Shown: positions 18,656 through 27,842, counted from the stretch's first letter. The stretch: 64,000 nucleotides of DNA from UBA7434 sp042090785 (GCA_042090785.1 JBELIP010000002.1:186001-250000); one strand, 5' to 3'. Notes: generated from the letters alone by a model not told the origin. A program made the numbers and translations.

Positions 18656-19363
18656 TTAGCGATTCAAAAGCATGCTGCGGATATGACCAATAGCCTTAGT
18701 TGGATTTAAACCTTTAGGGCATACCGATACACAATTTTGAATCCCGTGGCAGCGAAATACACTAAATGGATCAGACAAATCCTCTAAACGCGATTCAGTT
18801 TCGTTATCTCGGCTATCAGCCAAGAATCGATAAGACTGAAGCAAGCCAGCAGGACCAATAAACTTATCGGGATTCCACCAAAATGATGGACAGCTGGTTG
18901 AACAACACGCACAAAGAATACATTCATACAGGCCATCAAGCTTTTCACGCTCTTCAGGCGACTGCTTACGCTCAATGCCTGTTTCCGGAATATCGCCCTG
19001 CAAATACGGCTTCACTTTTTCATACTGCGCATAGAACTGGCTCATATCAATCACCAGATCGCGAATAACGGGCAAACCTGGCAACGGGCGCAACTCTAAT
19101 TTGCCCTTTTTAACCACCTCAGAAAGCGGCTTAATACAAGCCAAACCGTTTTTGCCATTCATATTCATGCCATCAGAACCGCATACCCCTTCACGACATG
19201 AGCGTCGATAAGACAAGCTTGGATCTTTAGCTTTAAGTAATTCAAGCACATCAAGCACCATCATATCTTTACCAGCAGTATCTACTTGATACTCCTGCAT
19301 AAACGGCGCAGCATCTTCAGCTGGGTTATAACGGTAGATACTTACTTGTAACATGTCGGACAC
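18656..19363 (-). CDS. sdhB: Succinate dehydrogenase iron-sulfur subunit
   Basis: This 235-residue protein has the [2Fe-2S] ferredoxin-type domain (CREGVCGSDGMNMNG...LAC), and a C-terminal domain with the [4Fe-4S] and [3Fe-4S] motifs CILCACCSTSCP and CHGIQNCVSVCPKGLNP. Residues equivalent to the E. coli quinone-site Trp164 (FWWNPDKF) and His207 (FRCHG) are kept. It carries electrons from SdhA FAD to ubiquinone at the membrane. It ends at a strong terminator. The membrane-anchor genes are not adjacent but lie beyond gltA. Confidence 0.97.
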   Translation of the reverse strand: MSDMLQVSIYRYNPAEDAAPFMQEYQVDTAGKDMMVLDVLELLKAKDPSLSYRRSCREGVCGSDGMNMNGKNGLACIKPLSEVVKKGKLELRPLPGLPVIRDLVIDMSQFYAQYEKVKPYLQGDIPETGIERKQSPEEREKLDGLYECILCACCSTSCPSFWWNPDKFIGPAGLLQSYRFLADSRDNETESRLEDLSDPFSVFRCHGIQNCVSVCPKGLNPTKAIGHIRSMLLNR

Positions 19364-19392
19364 TCCTAAACTCTTTTATCTACTGTTAGCAA

Positions 19393-21168
19393 TTAATAAA
19401 CACGCGCTTTAGGCTCGAACGTATCAACCGTCACCGGTTCAAAGTTCACGCTGCGTTTACCTACTCGCTTATCATCAGCAAAATACATTGAATGACATAA
19501 CCAATTTTCATCGTCGCGCTCTTGGTAATCATCACGCGCGTGCGCACCACGGCTCTCTTTACGGACATTGGCCGAAATCGCAGTAGCTTCGGCCACCTCA
19601 AACAAGTTATGCAACTCTAATGCTTCAATTCTGGCGGTATTAAAGGCATCACTTTTATCTGCGAGTGGCGCTTCAGCAATACGGCCGCGTAAATCAGCAA
19701 GCTGCTTAACGCCTTCATCCATTTTGTCGCCTGTACGGAATACACCGAAGTAGAGCTGCATAATAGTTTGCAGCTCTTTGCGCAACGCCGGCACACTTTC
19801 TCCATTACCTTTATTATCATTTAATCGCGTCACACGATTTAACGCCTGATCAATATCGGTTTCGCTAGCATCCCGCTGCTCAATACCGTCGCCTAATGCC
19901 TTTTCTATAAACAGACCCGAAGCACGACCAAAGACCACTAAATCGAGCAAGGAATTACCGCCTAGGCGGTTAGCACCGTGCACCGAAACACAAGCAATCT
20001 CACCACAGGCATACAAGCCTTCAACCACCACATCTTCGCCCGCGGCATTTTGCGTTAGCGCCTGACCATGAACGTTAGTTGGAATACCTCCCATCATATA
20101 ATGACAAGTCGGTACAACAGGAATTGGGGCGTAAACAGGGTCAACGTGCGCGAACGTCTCCGATAATTCGCAAATTCCCGGTAAACGGCTATGCAACACC
20201 TCTTGACCCAAATGATCGAGTTTCAAGTAAACATGGTCGCCATCTGGGCCACAACCACGGCCTTCTAAAATCTCCATCACCATCGATCGAGCCACCACAT
20301 CGCGGCCAGCTAAATCTTTAGCATTAGGTGCGTAGCGCTCCATAAAACGCTCGCCATCTTTATTCACTAAATAACCACCCTCGCCACGGCAGCCTTCGGT
20401 AACCAGTGTACCCGCACCGTAAATACCGGTTGGGTGAAATTGCCACATTTCCATATCCTGCACAGGAACATTGGCGCGCAAGGCCATGCCAACACCATCG
20501 CCGGTATTGATATGCGCGTTAGTTGTAGAAGCATAAATACGCCCTGCTCCACCTGTCGCGAATACAGTTGCCTTCGATTTCACATAAACCGTTTCGCCGG
20601 TTTCTAAGCAAATAGCAATAACACCAACAACCACGCCATCCTGATTTTTAACCAAATCGGTGGCATACCATTCGTTAAGAAAAACCGTATTGTTTTTTAT
20701 ATTGGCCTGATACAAAGTGTGTAACAGCGCATGACCCGTTCGGTCAGCTGCTGCACAGGTACGCGCCGCCTGACCGCCCGCACCAAAATCTTTTGACTGA
20801 CCACCAAAAGGTCGCTGATAGATACGTCCTTCTTCGGTACGGCTAAAAGGCAAACCCATATGCTCGAGCTCAAAAATAGCCTCGGGGCCCACACTACACA
20901 TATATTCAACCGCATCTTGGTCGCTGATATAGTCAGAACCTTTAACGGTGTCATACATATGCCAGCGCCAATCATCATCTGGGTCAGCGCTCGCTATTGA
21001 ACAGGTAATACCGCCCTGCGCAGATACCGTATGCGAACGGGTTGGAAACACCTTAGAAATGACCGCCGTTTTATAACCCGACTGGGCTAACTGCAATGCT
21101 GCTCGCATACCTGCACCGCCGCCGCCTACTATCACGCCGTCATAAGTCAGTGTTCGAATATTCGCCAT
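19393..21168 (-). CDS. sdhA: Succinate dehydrogenase flavoprotein subunit
   Basis: This 591-residue flavoprotein has the FAD motif GGGGAGMRAA (residues 15-24), the covalent-FAD histidine His46 in FPTRSHTVSAQGG, the capping-domain and active-site segment GGIPTNVHGQ, and the C-terminal domain with RGAHARDDYQERDD. It oxidises succinate to fumarate. It is the first gene of the minus-strand sdhAB unit: no sdhC or sdhD precedes it, which is unusual for Gammaproteobacteria, where sdhCDAB is the rule. Confidence 0.97.
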   Translation of the reverse strand: MANIRTLTYDGVIVGGGGAGMRAALQLAQSGYKTAVISKVFPTRSHTVSAQGGITCSIASADPDDDWRWHMYDTVKGSDYISDQDAVEYMCSVGPEAIFELEHMGLPFSRTEEGRIYQRPFGGQSKDFGAGGQAARTCAAADRTGHALLHTLYQANIKNNTVFLNEWYATDLVKNQDGVVVGVIAICLETGETVYVKSKATVFATGGAGRIYASTTNAHINTGDGVGMALRANVPVQDMEMWQFHPTGIYGAGTLVTEGCRGEGGYLVNKDGERFMERYAPNAKDLAGRDVVARSMVMEILEGRGCGPDGDHVYLKLDHLGQEVLHSRLPGICELSETFAHVDPVYAPIPVVPTCHYMMGGIPTNVHGQALTQNAAGEDVVVEGLYACGEIACVSVHGANRLGGNSLLDLVVFGRASGLFIEKALGDGIEQRDASETDIDQALNRVTRLNDNKGNGESVPALRKELQTIMQLYFGVFRTGDKMDEGVKQLADLRGRIAEAPLADKSDAFNTARIEALELHNLFEVAEATAISANVRKESRGAHARDDYQERDDENWLCHSMYFADDKRVGKRSVNFEPVTVDTFEPKARVY

Positions 21169-21264
21169 TTATATCAACTCCGGTCACTGCCCGCTTATCG
21201 GGTCAGCCTGTATTTTCAAGCATTGTGAATGAGTTATAGACTCATTCAACATTAATAGTTTCTA

Positions 21265-21303
21265 TCTTCAGTATTAATCTTCAGCATCACTCTTCAGTAT
21301 TAA
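21265..21303. repeat. 13-bp tandem array, three units
   Basis: Units start at 21265, 21278 and 21291. The first and third are identical (TCTTCAGTATTAA) and the middle one keeps TCTTCAG. The array lies 97 bp upstream of sdhA, within its likely leader or promoter. Confidence 0.75.
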
Positions 21304-21609
21304 TGCTGGTTAATGGTTTTTATCCCCAAAACCACACCTAAGGATAAATAGAGATCTACGCGTCTATTTATTACGATGGAACGAGCTACAGGGATTCATT
21401 GACTGGTGAAATAAACCAATTTTACGCAATCGGCCCATAAAATTCGGTGCGGATTATAGGCTAGCCAACACGATAGACACAAACATATCTGCGCCTCGAT
21501 GAGCAAATTAAAGCCAAATACATCATTAATAAACCCAATTCACCCAAATACCCTAAAATCGATCACGCCATCAATCGCATAATCAATCGGATGAAATAGG
21601 CCTAGAACA

Positions 21610-21637
21610 TTGACAAAAAAGGCGAGATCTCTATAGT
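21610..21637 (+). promoter_or_regulatory. Sigma-70 promoter for gltA-sdhCD
   Basis: A perfect -35 TTGACA (21610-21615), a 16-bp spacer and a -10 TATAGT (21632-21637) point toward gltA, leaving a leader of about 180 bases. No other equally good pair is visible in the region. Confidence 0.65.
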
Positions 21638-21825
21638 TGTCGGCTGTAGATAAGATAGCTGCCTTTTTGTTAGCCCTGCCCGACAATAGCCTTGATTACA
21701 GACATTTTTTCTCTGTATATCGTGCCCCGGCACCAACCGATTGCTATGGCCAACAACAACCCAAAGGCACCACCCATATAAGAACCAAAGCACCATCAAA
21801 GTGAATCAGTCACAGGAAATAAATA

Positions 21826-23118
21826 ATGCCGGAATCATCAGACATTAAAGCGACATTAACCATTGAAAATGGCCCCACTCTCGACCTGCCCGTTTACAAA
21901 GGCACTATTGGGCCCGACGTTGTCGACATCAGCCAACTCACCCCCAATGGCCATTTCACTTTCGACCCAGGTTTTGTATCAACCGCCTCTTGTGAGTCTC
22001 AAATCACCTTTATTGATGGTGGCAAAGGCGTCTTATTGCATCGCGGTTATCCTATTGAGCAATTAGCTAAGCACTCTAGCCACCTTGAAGCATGCTACCT
22101 GCTCATTTACGGTGAACTCCCAACCGAAGAACAAAAAGCCCATTTTGAATACACCATTAGTCGCCACACCATGGTTCACGAACAGCTACGTACATTTTAT
22201 TCAGGCTTTCGTCGCGACGCTCACCCTATGGCTATTCTATGCGGTGTAGTGGGTGCGCTCTCTGCCTTTTATCATGATTCACTCGACATCACCGACGAAC
22301 AGCATCGTGAAATCGCCGCATTCCGTCTTATTGCAAAAATGCCAACGCTCGCAGCCATGAGTTACAAGTTCAGTATTGGCCAACCATTTATGTACCCGCG
22401 CAACGACCTCAGCTATGCCGAAAACTTTTTGTACATGATGTTTGGCAACCCTTGCGAAGATTACAAAGTGAACCCCGTCCTTGCTAGCGCCATGGATAAA
22501 ATCTTTTTATTACATGCCGATCACGAGCAAAACGCTTCAACTTCAGCAGTTCGTTTAACGGGTTCATCGGGTGCCAACCCATTCGCCTGTATTGCAGCAG
22601 GTATTGCCGCATTATGGGGACCATCACACGGTGGCGCTAACGAAGCCGTGCTTGAAATGCTAGAAGAAATTGGTGACGAATCACGCATCGATGAATTTGT
22701 TGCACGCGCTAAAGACAAAAATGATGCTTTCCGTCTAATGGGCTTTGGCCACCGCGTGTATAAAAACTTTGATCCACGCGCCAAAGTTATGAAGGAAACA
22801 GCCGACGAAGTCCTCAAAGAACTTGGTATTGAAGATGACCCATTACTCAAAATTGCCAAGCGCTTAGAAACTATTGCATTAGAAGATGAGTATTTTGTCG
22901 AGAAAAAACTCTACCCTAATGTTGATTTTTACTCCGGCATTATCTTAAAAGCCATGGGCATTCCAACCAGCATGTTTACCGTTATTTTTGCAGTAGGCCG
23001 AACAGTAGGTTGGATTGCACATTGGCATGAGATGCATGGTGCGCCTTACAAAATTGGACGTCCGCGTCAGCTTTACACAGGCTATGCAGCTCGCGACTAT
23101 CCATCGGATAAAAAATAA
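21826..23118 (+). CDS. gltA: Citrate synthase (type II)
   Basis: This 430-residue protein matches the hexameric, NADH-sensitive GltA type of Gram-negatives. It has an N-terminal beta domain, the SGANPFACIAAGIAALWGPSHGGANEA segment (split here only by description) with its catalytic histidine, the GFGHRVYKNFDPRA motif, and the VDFYSGIIL aspartate segment. It condenses acetyl-CoA and oxaloacetate. An AGGA ribosome binding site is 9 bases before the ATG. sdhC follows after 55 bp in the same direction, so gltA-sdhC-sdhD is likely one operon. Confidence 0.97.
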   Translation: MPESSDIKATLTIENGPTLDLPVYKGTIGPDVVDISQLTPNGHFTFDPGFVSTASCESQITFIDGGKGVLLHRGYPIEQLAKHSSHLEACYLLIYGELPTEEQKAHFEYTISRHTMVHEQLRTFYSGFRRDAHPMAILCGVVGALSAFYHDSLDITDEQHREIAAFRLIAKMPTLAAMSYKFSIGQPFMYPRNDLSYAENFLYMMFGNPCEDYKVNPVLASAMDKIFLLHADHEQNASTSAVRLTGSSGANPFACIAAGIAALWGPSHGGANEAVLEMLEEIGDESRIDEFVARAKDKNDAFRLMGFGHRVYKNFDPRAKVMKETADEVLKELGIEDDPLLKIAKRLETIALEDEYFVEKKLYPNVDFYSGIILKAMGIPTSMFTVIFAVGRTVGWIAHWHEMHGAPYKIGRPRQLYTGYAARDYPSDKK

Positions 23119-23173
23119 CTCTGCGTACCAACAAAATTTTTTAGCTTAAATAATTTAAAAGGTAACACTGCCA

Positions 23174-23557
23174 ATGGCACAAAATGACAGACCCATTGAT
23201 ATTCAATTTGGAAAATTCAGTTGGCCCGTAACCGCCATCGCCTCAATACTGCATCGTATTTGCGCTGTTATTATTTGGGTTGGCTTAGGTATTAGTCTTG
23301 CGACACTGTATTTTGTGAGCCAATCAGAAGCATCGCTTGACCTTGTGAAAGCCACCTTGCAAAGTAGTTTTACAGCACAATTTATTGTTTGGGGTTTACT
23401 CAGCGCCTTTGGTTATTACTGCATGGGCACGATAAAGCATTTAATTCAAGACATGGGTTACTGCGAAGAATTTGCCAGCGGTAAAATTATTTCTTGGGTG
23501 GCAATTATTTTAGGCCTAGCATTAAGTGTGTTGGCAGGAGTATACGTATGGGCGTAA
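23174..23557 (+). CDS. sdhC: Succinate dehydrogenase cytochrome b556 subunit homologue, heme ligand replaced
   Basis: This 127-residue membrane anchor has three hydrophobic segments and the SdhC signature PVTAIASILHR. Quinone-site residues equivalent to E. coli Ser27, Arg31 and Asp95 are present as Ser24, Arg28 and Asp93. In the segment aligned with E. coli AYHVVVGIRHMMMD the sequence is GYYCMGTIKHLIQD, so the axial heme ligand His84 is Tyr82 here; the second histidine (His89, E. coli His91) remains. The gene follows gltA rather than preceding sdhDAB, and overlaps sdhD by 10 bp. It is certainly an SdhC homologue; the cytochrome label is doubtful. Confidence 0.92.
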   Translation: MAQNDRPIDIQFGKFSWPVTAIASILHRICAVIIWVGLGISLATLYFVSQSEASLDLVKATLQSSFTAQFIVWGLLSAFGYYCMGTIKHLIQDMGYCEEFASGKIISWVAIILGLALSVLAGVYVWA

Positions 23558-23862
23558 AACAGTGGATATTTCAACGATTAAGTAATGTTGCGATAGTTGT
23601 TTTTGGTTTTTGGTTGGTTTATTTTCTTGCTAGTCCGGGTGAAATTACCTTCTTAACGATCAATGAATTATTTAGCAATCAAGCATCGCTTATTTATTTG
23701 ACCACAACTTTGGTATTGGCTGGGTTGAATTCTATTTTGGCGGGCTGGCAAATTGCTGGCGATTACGCGGAGAAGTTTAATCTTAACCAATCGCTGTTGG
23801 TGGCGTTTGGCACGATTGTTAGTGTTGCTTATATTATTACTGGGCTTTGCATTCTTTTTTAG
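23548..23862 (+). CDS. sdhD: Succinate dehydrogenase membrane anchor subunit, without any histidine
   Basis: This 104-residue three-helix protein starts at ATG 23548, with GGAG 7 bases upstream and the usual QWIFQRLSNVAIV opening. The quinone-site pair Asp82-Tyr83 of E. coli is kept as Asp72-Tyr73 (GWQIAGDY). The heme ligand His71 of E. coli aligns with Asn61, and the whole protein contains no histidine. Together with the change in SdhC, bis-histidine heme b binding is not possible. The coding strand is notably rich in T and G (many TTG and GTT codons) compared with gltA. It forms the membrane anchor of complex II with SdhC. Confidence 0.9.
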   Translation: MGVKQWIFQRLSNVAIVVFGFWLVYFLASPGEITFLTINELFSNQASLIYLTTTLVLAGLNSILAGWQIAGDYAEKFNLNQSLLVAFGTIVSVAYIITGLCILF

Positions 23863-23975
23863 TATGGCTGCGTTGATGCTTGCCGCTTGATGATTTAAGT
23901 GGCAATAACAAACCCGATAACTTTTACCATTAAACCCATTAACACCGCGCCCAACCAACAAACGCCATCAACGCC

Positions 23976-24185
23976 CTACAAATCCATTTTCGCGATAGAA
24001 AGCTCACTTTCAGCAACACTCAAAACACCCGCCAAATACGTCTTCAACTCCGCCTCAGAGCCAAAATGCATCGCCTGATCGAATTGGCCCTTATACATAT
24101 TGCCCGCCTCATCCTTAATTCTAGCCAGTTGGAATTTATCGCCCAACGCGCCTCTGCCTCTAATTGGATAATATTCAAGATTCAT
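23976..24185 (-). CDS. Small protein of unknown function
   Basis: I do not recognise this 69-residue protein. It is soluble, without a signal peptide or cysteine, opening MNLEYYPIRGRGALGDKF and containing an alternating charged region. The call rests on an AGAGG ribosome binding site 10 bases before the ATG and a protein-like composition; it is not the shadow of another gene. It is convergent with sdhD (113-bp gap) and divergent from the GlpD-like gene. Confidence 0.55.
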   Translation of the reverse strand: MNLEYYPIRGRGALGDKFQLARIKDEAGNMYKGQFDQAMHFGSEAELKTYLAGVLSVAESELSIAKMDL

Positions 24186-24380
24186 CTACCAACAACCTCT
24201 AAAATTCAAAATAGCCCGTGTCGAACAATTCAACAGCACGAATAATGCCCGTTTATTGAGCCCCAAGCAAGAACATAGCCGCTTAACAATGGTCAAAAAA
24301 ACAGGGTAAAGCATGTAAATAGCTTCTACACTTTACTAATAACTAAAACGAAGATAAAACAGCGAAGCGGAATCAATACC

Positions 24381-25631
24381 ATGCCTGCCAAAGGTGCACA
24401 CAATAATAAAGCACAACTTAAAACACACTATGATGCGGTCATTATTGGCGGCGGCATTCAAGGCGCTGGCTGTGCTCAAGCCCTTGTAGCACGCGGCTTC
24501 TCGGCGTTATTAATCGAAAAATCTAATGTCGGAACCGGCACCTCTTCGCGCTCGAGTAAATTAATTCATGGCGGCCTGCGCTACCTAGAAACCTATCAGT
24601 TTTCACTGGTTAAAAAATCTATCGCCGAACGCTCAACACTACAAGATATAGCGCCATCGTTAGTTGAAAGCCGAAAATTCTACCTACCCGTCTATAAAAA
24701 ACAGCGCTTAAAACGCTGGCAACTGGCTATCGGCTTATTTTTGTACAGCGCATTAGGGGGCTTTAAATCAGAGGCCCGCTTTACTCGCGTACCTAAATCA
24801 GAGTGGTCTCAACTCGGCTGTATTAACCAACAAGGCATTAAACAAAAAGGACTAGTAGATGTGTTTCAATATTGGGACGGCCAAACCGATGACTTTCTGT
24901 TAACCCAAGCGGTCATTCGCTCAGCTGTCTCTCTAGGCTGTGATGTCATGGAAGATACTGCCTTTAAACAAGCAACGCTTAATGACCAACAACACGTCTG
25001 TGTCGAAGCCCTCCATCAGCAACAAAGCCTCAATGTTAGCTGCAAAGTCATTATTAATGCAGGCGGCCCATGGATTGATCGTATTCAAAGCGATATTCGC
25101 TTTGCACCCCAAGGTCCCGCTATCGACTTAGTACAAGGTAGTCATATCGAGTTCGATGCACCTCTAGGTGAAGGCATATTTTATGTAGAATCACCAGACG
25201 ACCAACGCGCCGTTTTTATTATGCCCTGGCAAGACGGCGTGCTAGTCGGCACTACCGAAAAAAAATACCAAGGAGATCCCGTCAACTGCCAAGCAGGTGA
25301 CGATGAAATTGAATACCTCAAAAAAACCCTTTTTCATTATTTTCCCGATTACCAAGGGCAATTTGTCAAAGCCTGGGCCGGCTTAAGGGTCTTACCTAAA
25401 AGTGAGCCCGTTAATCCCCAATCAGCAGTAAAAAGCCTAGCTAGACCTTTTTCTAAACAGGCAAGAGACACTATTTTATTTGAAGATAACTCACAAAAAC
25501 CGCGTGCTATTGGCCTCTATGGAGGCAAACTGACAGCTTATCGGGTCACCGCAAAGTTGGTTGCGGATTTAGCAGAAAAAACACTCGGCCCAGCCACCAT
25601 TAAAGCTGACACTGCGCATATCCCCCTCTAA
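24381..25631 (+). CDS. FAD-dependent glycerol-3-phosphate dehydrogenase-like oxidoreductase, short form
   Basis: This 416-residue DAO-type flavoprotein has the FAD motif GGGIQGAGCAQALVARG (about residues 24-40), the GlpD-like segment TSSRSSKLIHGGLRYLE, and a C-terminal GLYGGKLTAYRVTA motif. These match the catalytic domain of aerobic GlpD, but the ~100-residue helical C-terminal domain of GlpD (usual length ~500) is missing. It probably oxidises glycerol-3-phosphate or a related polyol phosphate and delivers electrons to quinone. No glpF, glpK or glpR lies nearby, so a classical glycerol operon is not supported. Confidence 0.82.
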   Translation: MPAKGAHNNKAQLKTHYDAVIIGGGIQGAGCAQALVARGFSALLIEKSNVGTGTSSRSSKLIHGGLRYLETYQFSLVKKSIAERSTLQDIAPSLVESRKFYLPVYKKQRLKRWQLAIGLFLYSALGGFKSEARFTRVPKSEWSQLGCINQQGIKQKGLVDVFQYWDGQTDDFLLTQAVIRSAVSLGCDVMEDTAFKQATLNDQQHVCVEALHQQQSLNVSCKVIINAGGPWIDRIQSDIRFAPQGPAIDLVQGSHIEFDAPLGEGIFYVESPDDQRAVFIMPWQDGVLVGTTEKKYQGDPVNCQAGDDEIEYLKKTLFHYFPDYQGQFVKAWAGLRVLPKSEPVNPQSAVKSLARPFSKQARDTILFEDNSQKPRAIGLYGGKLTAYRVTAKLVADLAEKTLGPATIKADTAHIPL

Positions 25632-25763
25632 AATCTGCTCTGTCAGCTACCTCAGGCTATGTAACAAAGACCACTCCATAACGGTATAATCACGGCGTAA
25701 AAATCGGTATATTAATCGATTATCTTAACGTTTTAATTTTCGTCTGTAATTGGCCTAAAAAAC

Positions 25764-27842
25764 ATGACAGCACCCGTTCAACAAAAAACCGATTCTCAGT
25801 CTAATAAGCGCCGCATTTTGGTGACTAGTGCACTGCCCTATGCCAATGGTCCTCTGCATTTAGGCCACATGTTAGAACATATACAAACCGACATTTGGGT
25901 TCGCTACCAACGCGCTCGCGGCCACGAATGCCACTATGTTTGTGCCGACGACACCCACGGCACAGCCATCATGTTAAAAGCCGAGCAGCAAAACACGAGT
26001 CCTGAACAACTTATAGCCCAAGTGCATAGCGACCACTGCAGTGATTTTAACGACTTTTTAATTAGTCATGACAATTACTACAGCACCCACTCAGATGAAA
26101 ACCGCGATTACTCGGCGCAAATTTATACCGAACTCTATGACAAAGGTTTTATTGCCGAACGAGAAATTACCCAAGCATTTGACCCAGAAAAACAATTATT
26201 TTTAGCCGATCGCTACATCAAAGGCACTTGCCCTAAATGCAAAGCCCCCGATCAATACGGCGATAACTGCGAGGTCTGTGGCGCAACCTATGCACCGATC
26301 GATCTTATCGATCCATTTTCAACAATCTCTGGTGCCAAACCCGTTGATAAGCAATCGGTTCATTACTTTTTTAAATTACCCGAGTTCAAAACTTTTTTAA
26401 CCCAATGGTTAGCTAACGAAAACCTTCAAGCATCGGTTGCCAACAAATTAGGCGAATGGTTAGAAGCCGGCTTACAAGAGTGGGATATAAGCCGCGACGC
26501 TCCCTACTTTGGTTTTGAAATTCCTAACGCACCCGGTAAGTTTTTTTATGTCTGGCTAGATGCACCCATCGGCTACATGGCCAGCTTTAAAAATTACTGC
26601 GACAGTGCTGGATTAAACTTCGATGACTTTTGGGATGGCGCGCAAGCCAAAAAACAAGGCACCGAGCTTTATCATTTTATTGGTAAAGATATTATCAACT
26701 TCCACGGTCTGTTTTGGCCCGCCATGCTACACGCCTGTAACTTAAGATTACCCAATGCCATTTATGCTCATGGCTTTGTTATGATTAATGGCGAAAAGAT
26801 GTCGAAGTCACGCGGCACATTTATTATGGCGCGCACTTATCTCGAACATTTTCAGCCTGAGTACTTACGTTATTTCTTTGCTTCAAAACTCAGTAATGGT
26901 ATTGATGACATTGACCTTAATCTCGAAGACTTTGTGCAAAAGGTCAATTCCGATTTGGTTGGCAAACTAGTGAATATCGCTAGCCGCTGTGCAGGCTTTA
27001 TTACTAAGCGCTTTGACAATACCTTAGCAAGCGAACTACCCAACCCCGCACTGCAGCAAGATTTTATTGCCGAAAGCGAAAACATTGGCAGCGCTTATGA
27101 AAATCGCGAATTTGCTAAAGCCACGCGTTTAATTATGGCGCTCGCCGACCGCATAAACCAATATATTGATGAGCAACAACCATGGGTGGTTGCTAAACAA
27201 GAAGGCCGCGAAGCAGAACTGCAAGGTATTTGCACGCAAGGCATCTGCGCTTTTGCCACATTAATGGTTTACCTTAAGCCCATACTGCCCGAGCTTGCCG
27301 TTAAAGCCGAGGCCTTTTTAAATACCAACCTCGACTGGGCACAACTAGAGCAATCACTGTGCGGCAAAAAAATTAATAAATTTAAACCGCTGCTTAGCCG
27401 AATAGAAAATGACGGTATCAATAAAATGTTAGACGCCGGCAAACCCAAAGAAGCAAGTAAACCCGTTAAACCTAAAAAGCCTTCAGCAAAAAAAGTAATG
27501 GACAATAGCATTGCCCCAGAAATTGAATTTGATGACTTTGCAAAAATCGATTTACGCGTGGCATTAATTGCTAAAGCAGAACATGTTGAAGGCGCAGATA
27601 AATTATTAAAACTGACATTAGATTTAGGTGACCAACAAAAAACGGTTTTCTCTGGCATCAAAGACGCCTATAGCCCCGAAGATTTAGAAGGCAAACTCAC
27701 TGTTATGGTGGCCAACCTAAAACCCCGCAAAATGCGCTTTGGCCTTTCAGAAGGCATGGTGCTAGCAGCAGGGCCTGGCGGTAAGGATATTTATTTATTA
27801 GCGCCGCATACAGGCGCAGTACCTGGCATGCGAATTCAATAA
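25764..27842 (+). CDS. metG: Methionyl-tRNA synthetase
   Basis: This 692-residue class I synthetase has HLGH at residues 32-35 and KMSKS at 345-349. The zinc knuckle has four cysteines (CPKC...CEVCGA, about residues 144-164), the anticodon-binding helical domain follows, and a C-terminal EMAP/tRNA-binding domain (about 590-692, beginning EIEFDDFAKIDLRV) is joined by a Lys/Pro-rich linker. It charges tRNA-Met. The length is that of dimeric bacterial MetG. rsxA follows 45 bp downstream, a neighbourhood also known from Pseudomonas. Confidence 0.97.
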   Translation: MTAPVQQKTDSQSNKRRILVTSALPYANGPLHLGHMLEHIQTDIWVRYQRARGHECHYVCADDTHGTAIMLKAEQQNTSPEQLIAQVHSDHCSDFNDFLISHDNYYSTHSDENRDYSAQIYTELYDKGFIAEREITQAFDPEKQLFLADRYIKGTCPKCKAPDQYGDNCEVCGATYAPIDLIDPFSTISGAKPVDKQSVHYFFKLPEFKTFLTQWLANENLQASVANKLGEWLEAGLQEWDISRDAPYFGFEIPNAPGKFFYVWLDAPIGYMASFKNYCDSAGLNFDDFWDGAQAKKQGTELYHFIGKDIINFHGLFWPAMLHACNLRLPNAIYAHGFVMINGEKMSKSRGTFIMARTYLEHFQPEYLRYFFASKLSNGIDDIDLNLEDFVQKVNSDLVGKLVNIASRCAGFITKRFDNTLASELPNPALQQDFIAESENIGSAYENREFAKATRLIMALADRINQYIDEQQPWVVAKQEGREAELQGICTQGICAFATLMVYLKPILPELAVKAEAFLNTNLDWAQLEQSLCGKKINKFKPLLSRIENDGINKMLDAGKPKEASKPVKPKKPSAKKVMDNSIAPEIEFDDFAKIDLRVALIAKAEHVEGADKLLKLTLDLGDQQKTVFSGIKDAYSPEDLEGKLTVMVANLKPRKMRFGLSEGMVLAAGPGGKDIYLLAPHTGAVPGMRIQ

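Larger units (their letters stand above)
21169..21825. other. Divergent regulatory region sdhA / gltA
   Basis: This 657-bp non-coding stretch lies between divergent TCA genes. It contains a 13-bp tandem array (21265-21303), a dyad AAATAGA...TCTATTT (21346-21352 and 21363-21369) and a strong plus-strand promoter (21610-21637). The sdhAB promoter must lie on the minus strand in the left half; I did not find a clear consensus for it. There are no gene remnants of sdhCD. Confidence 0.6.
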
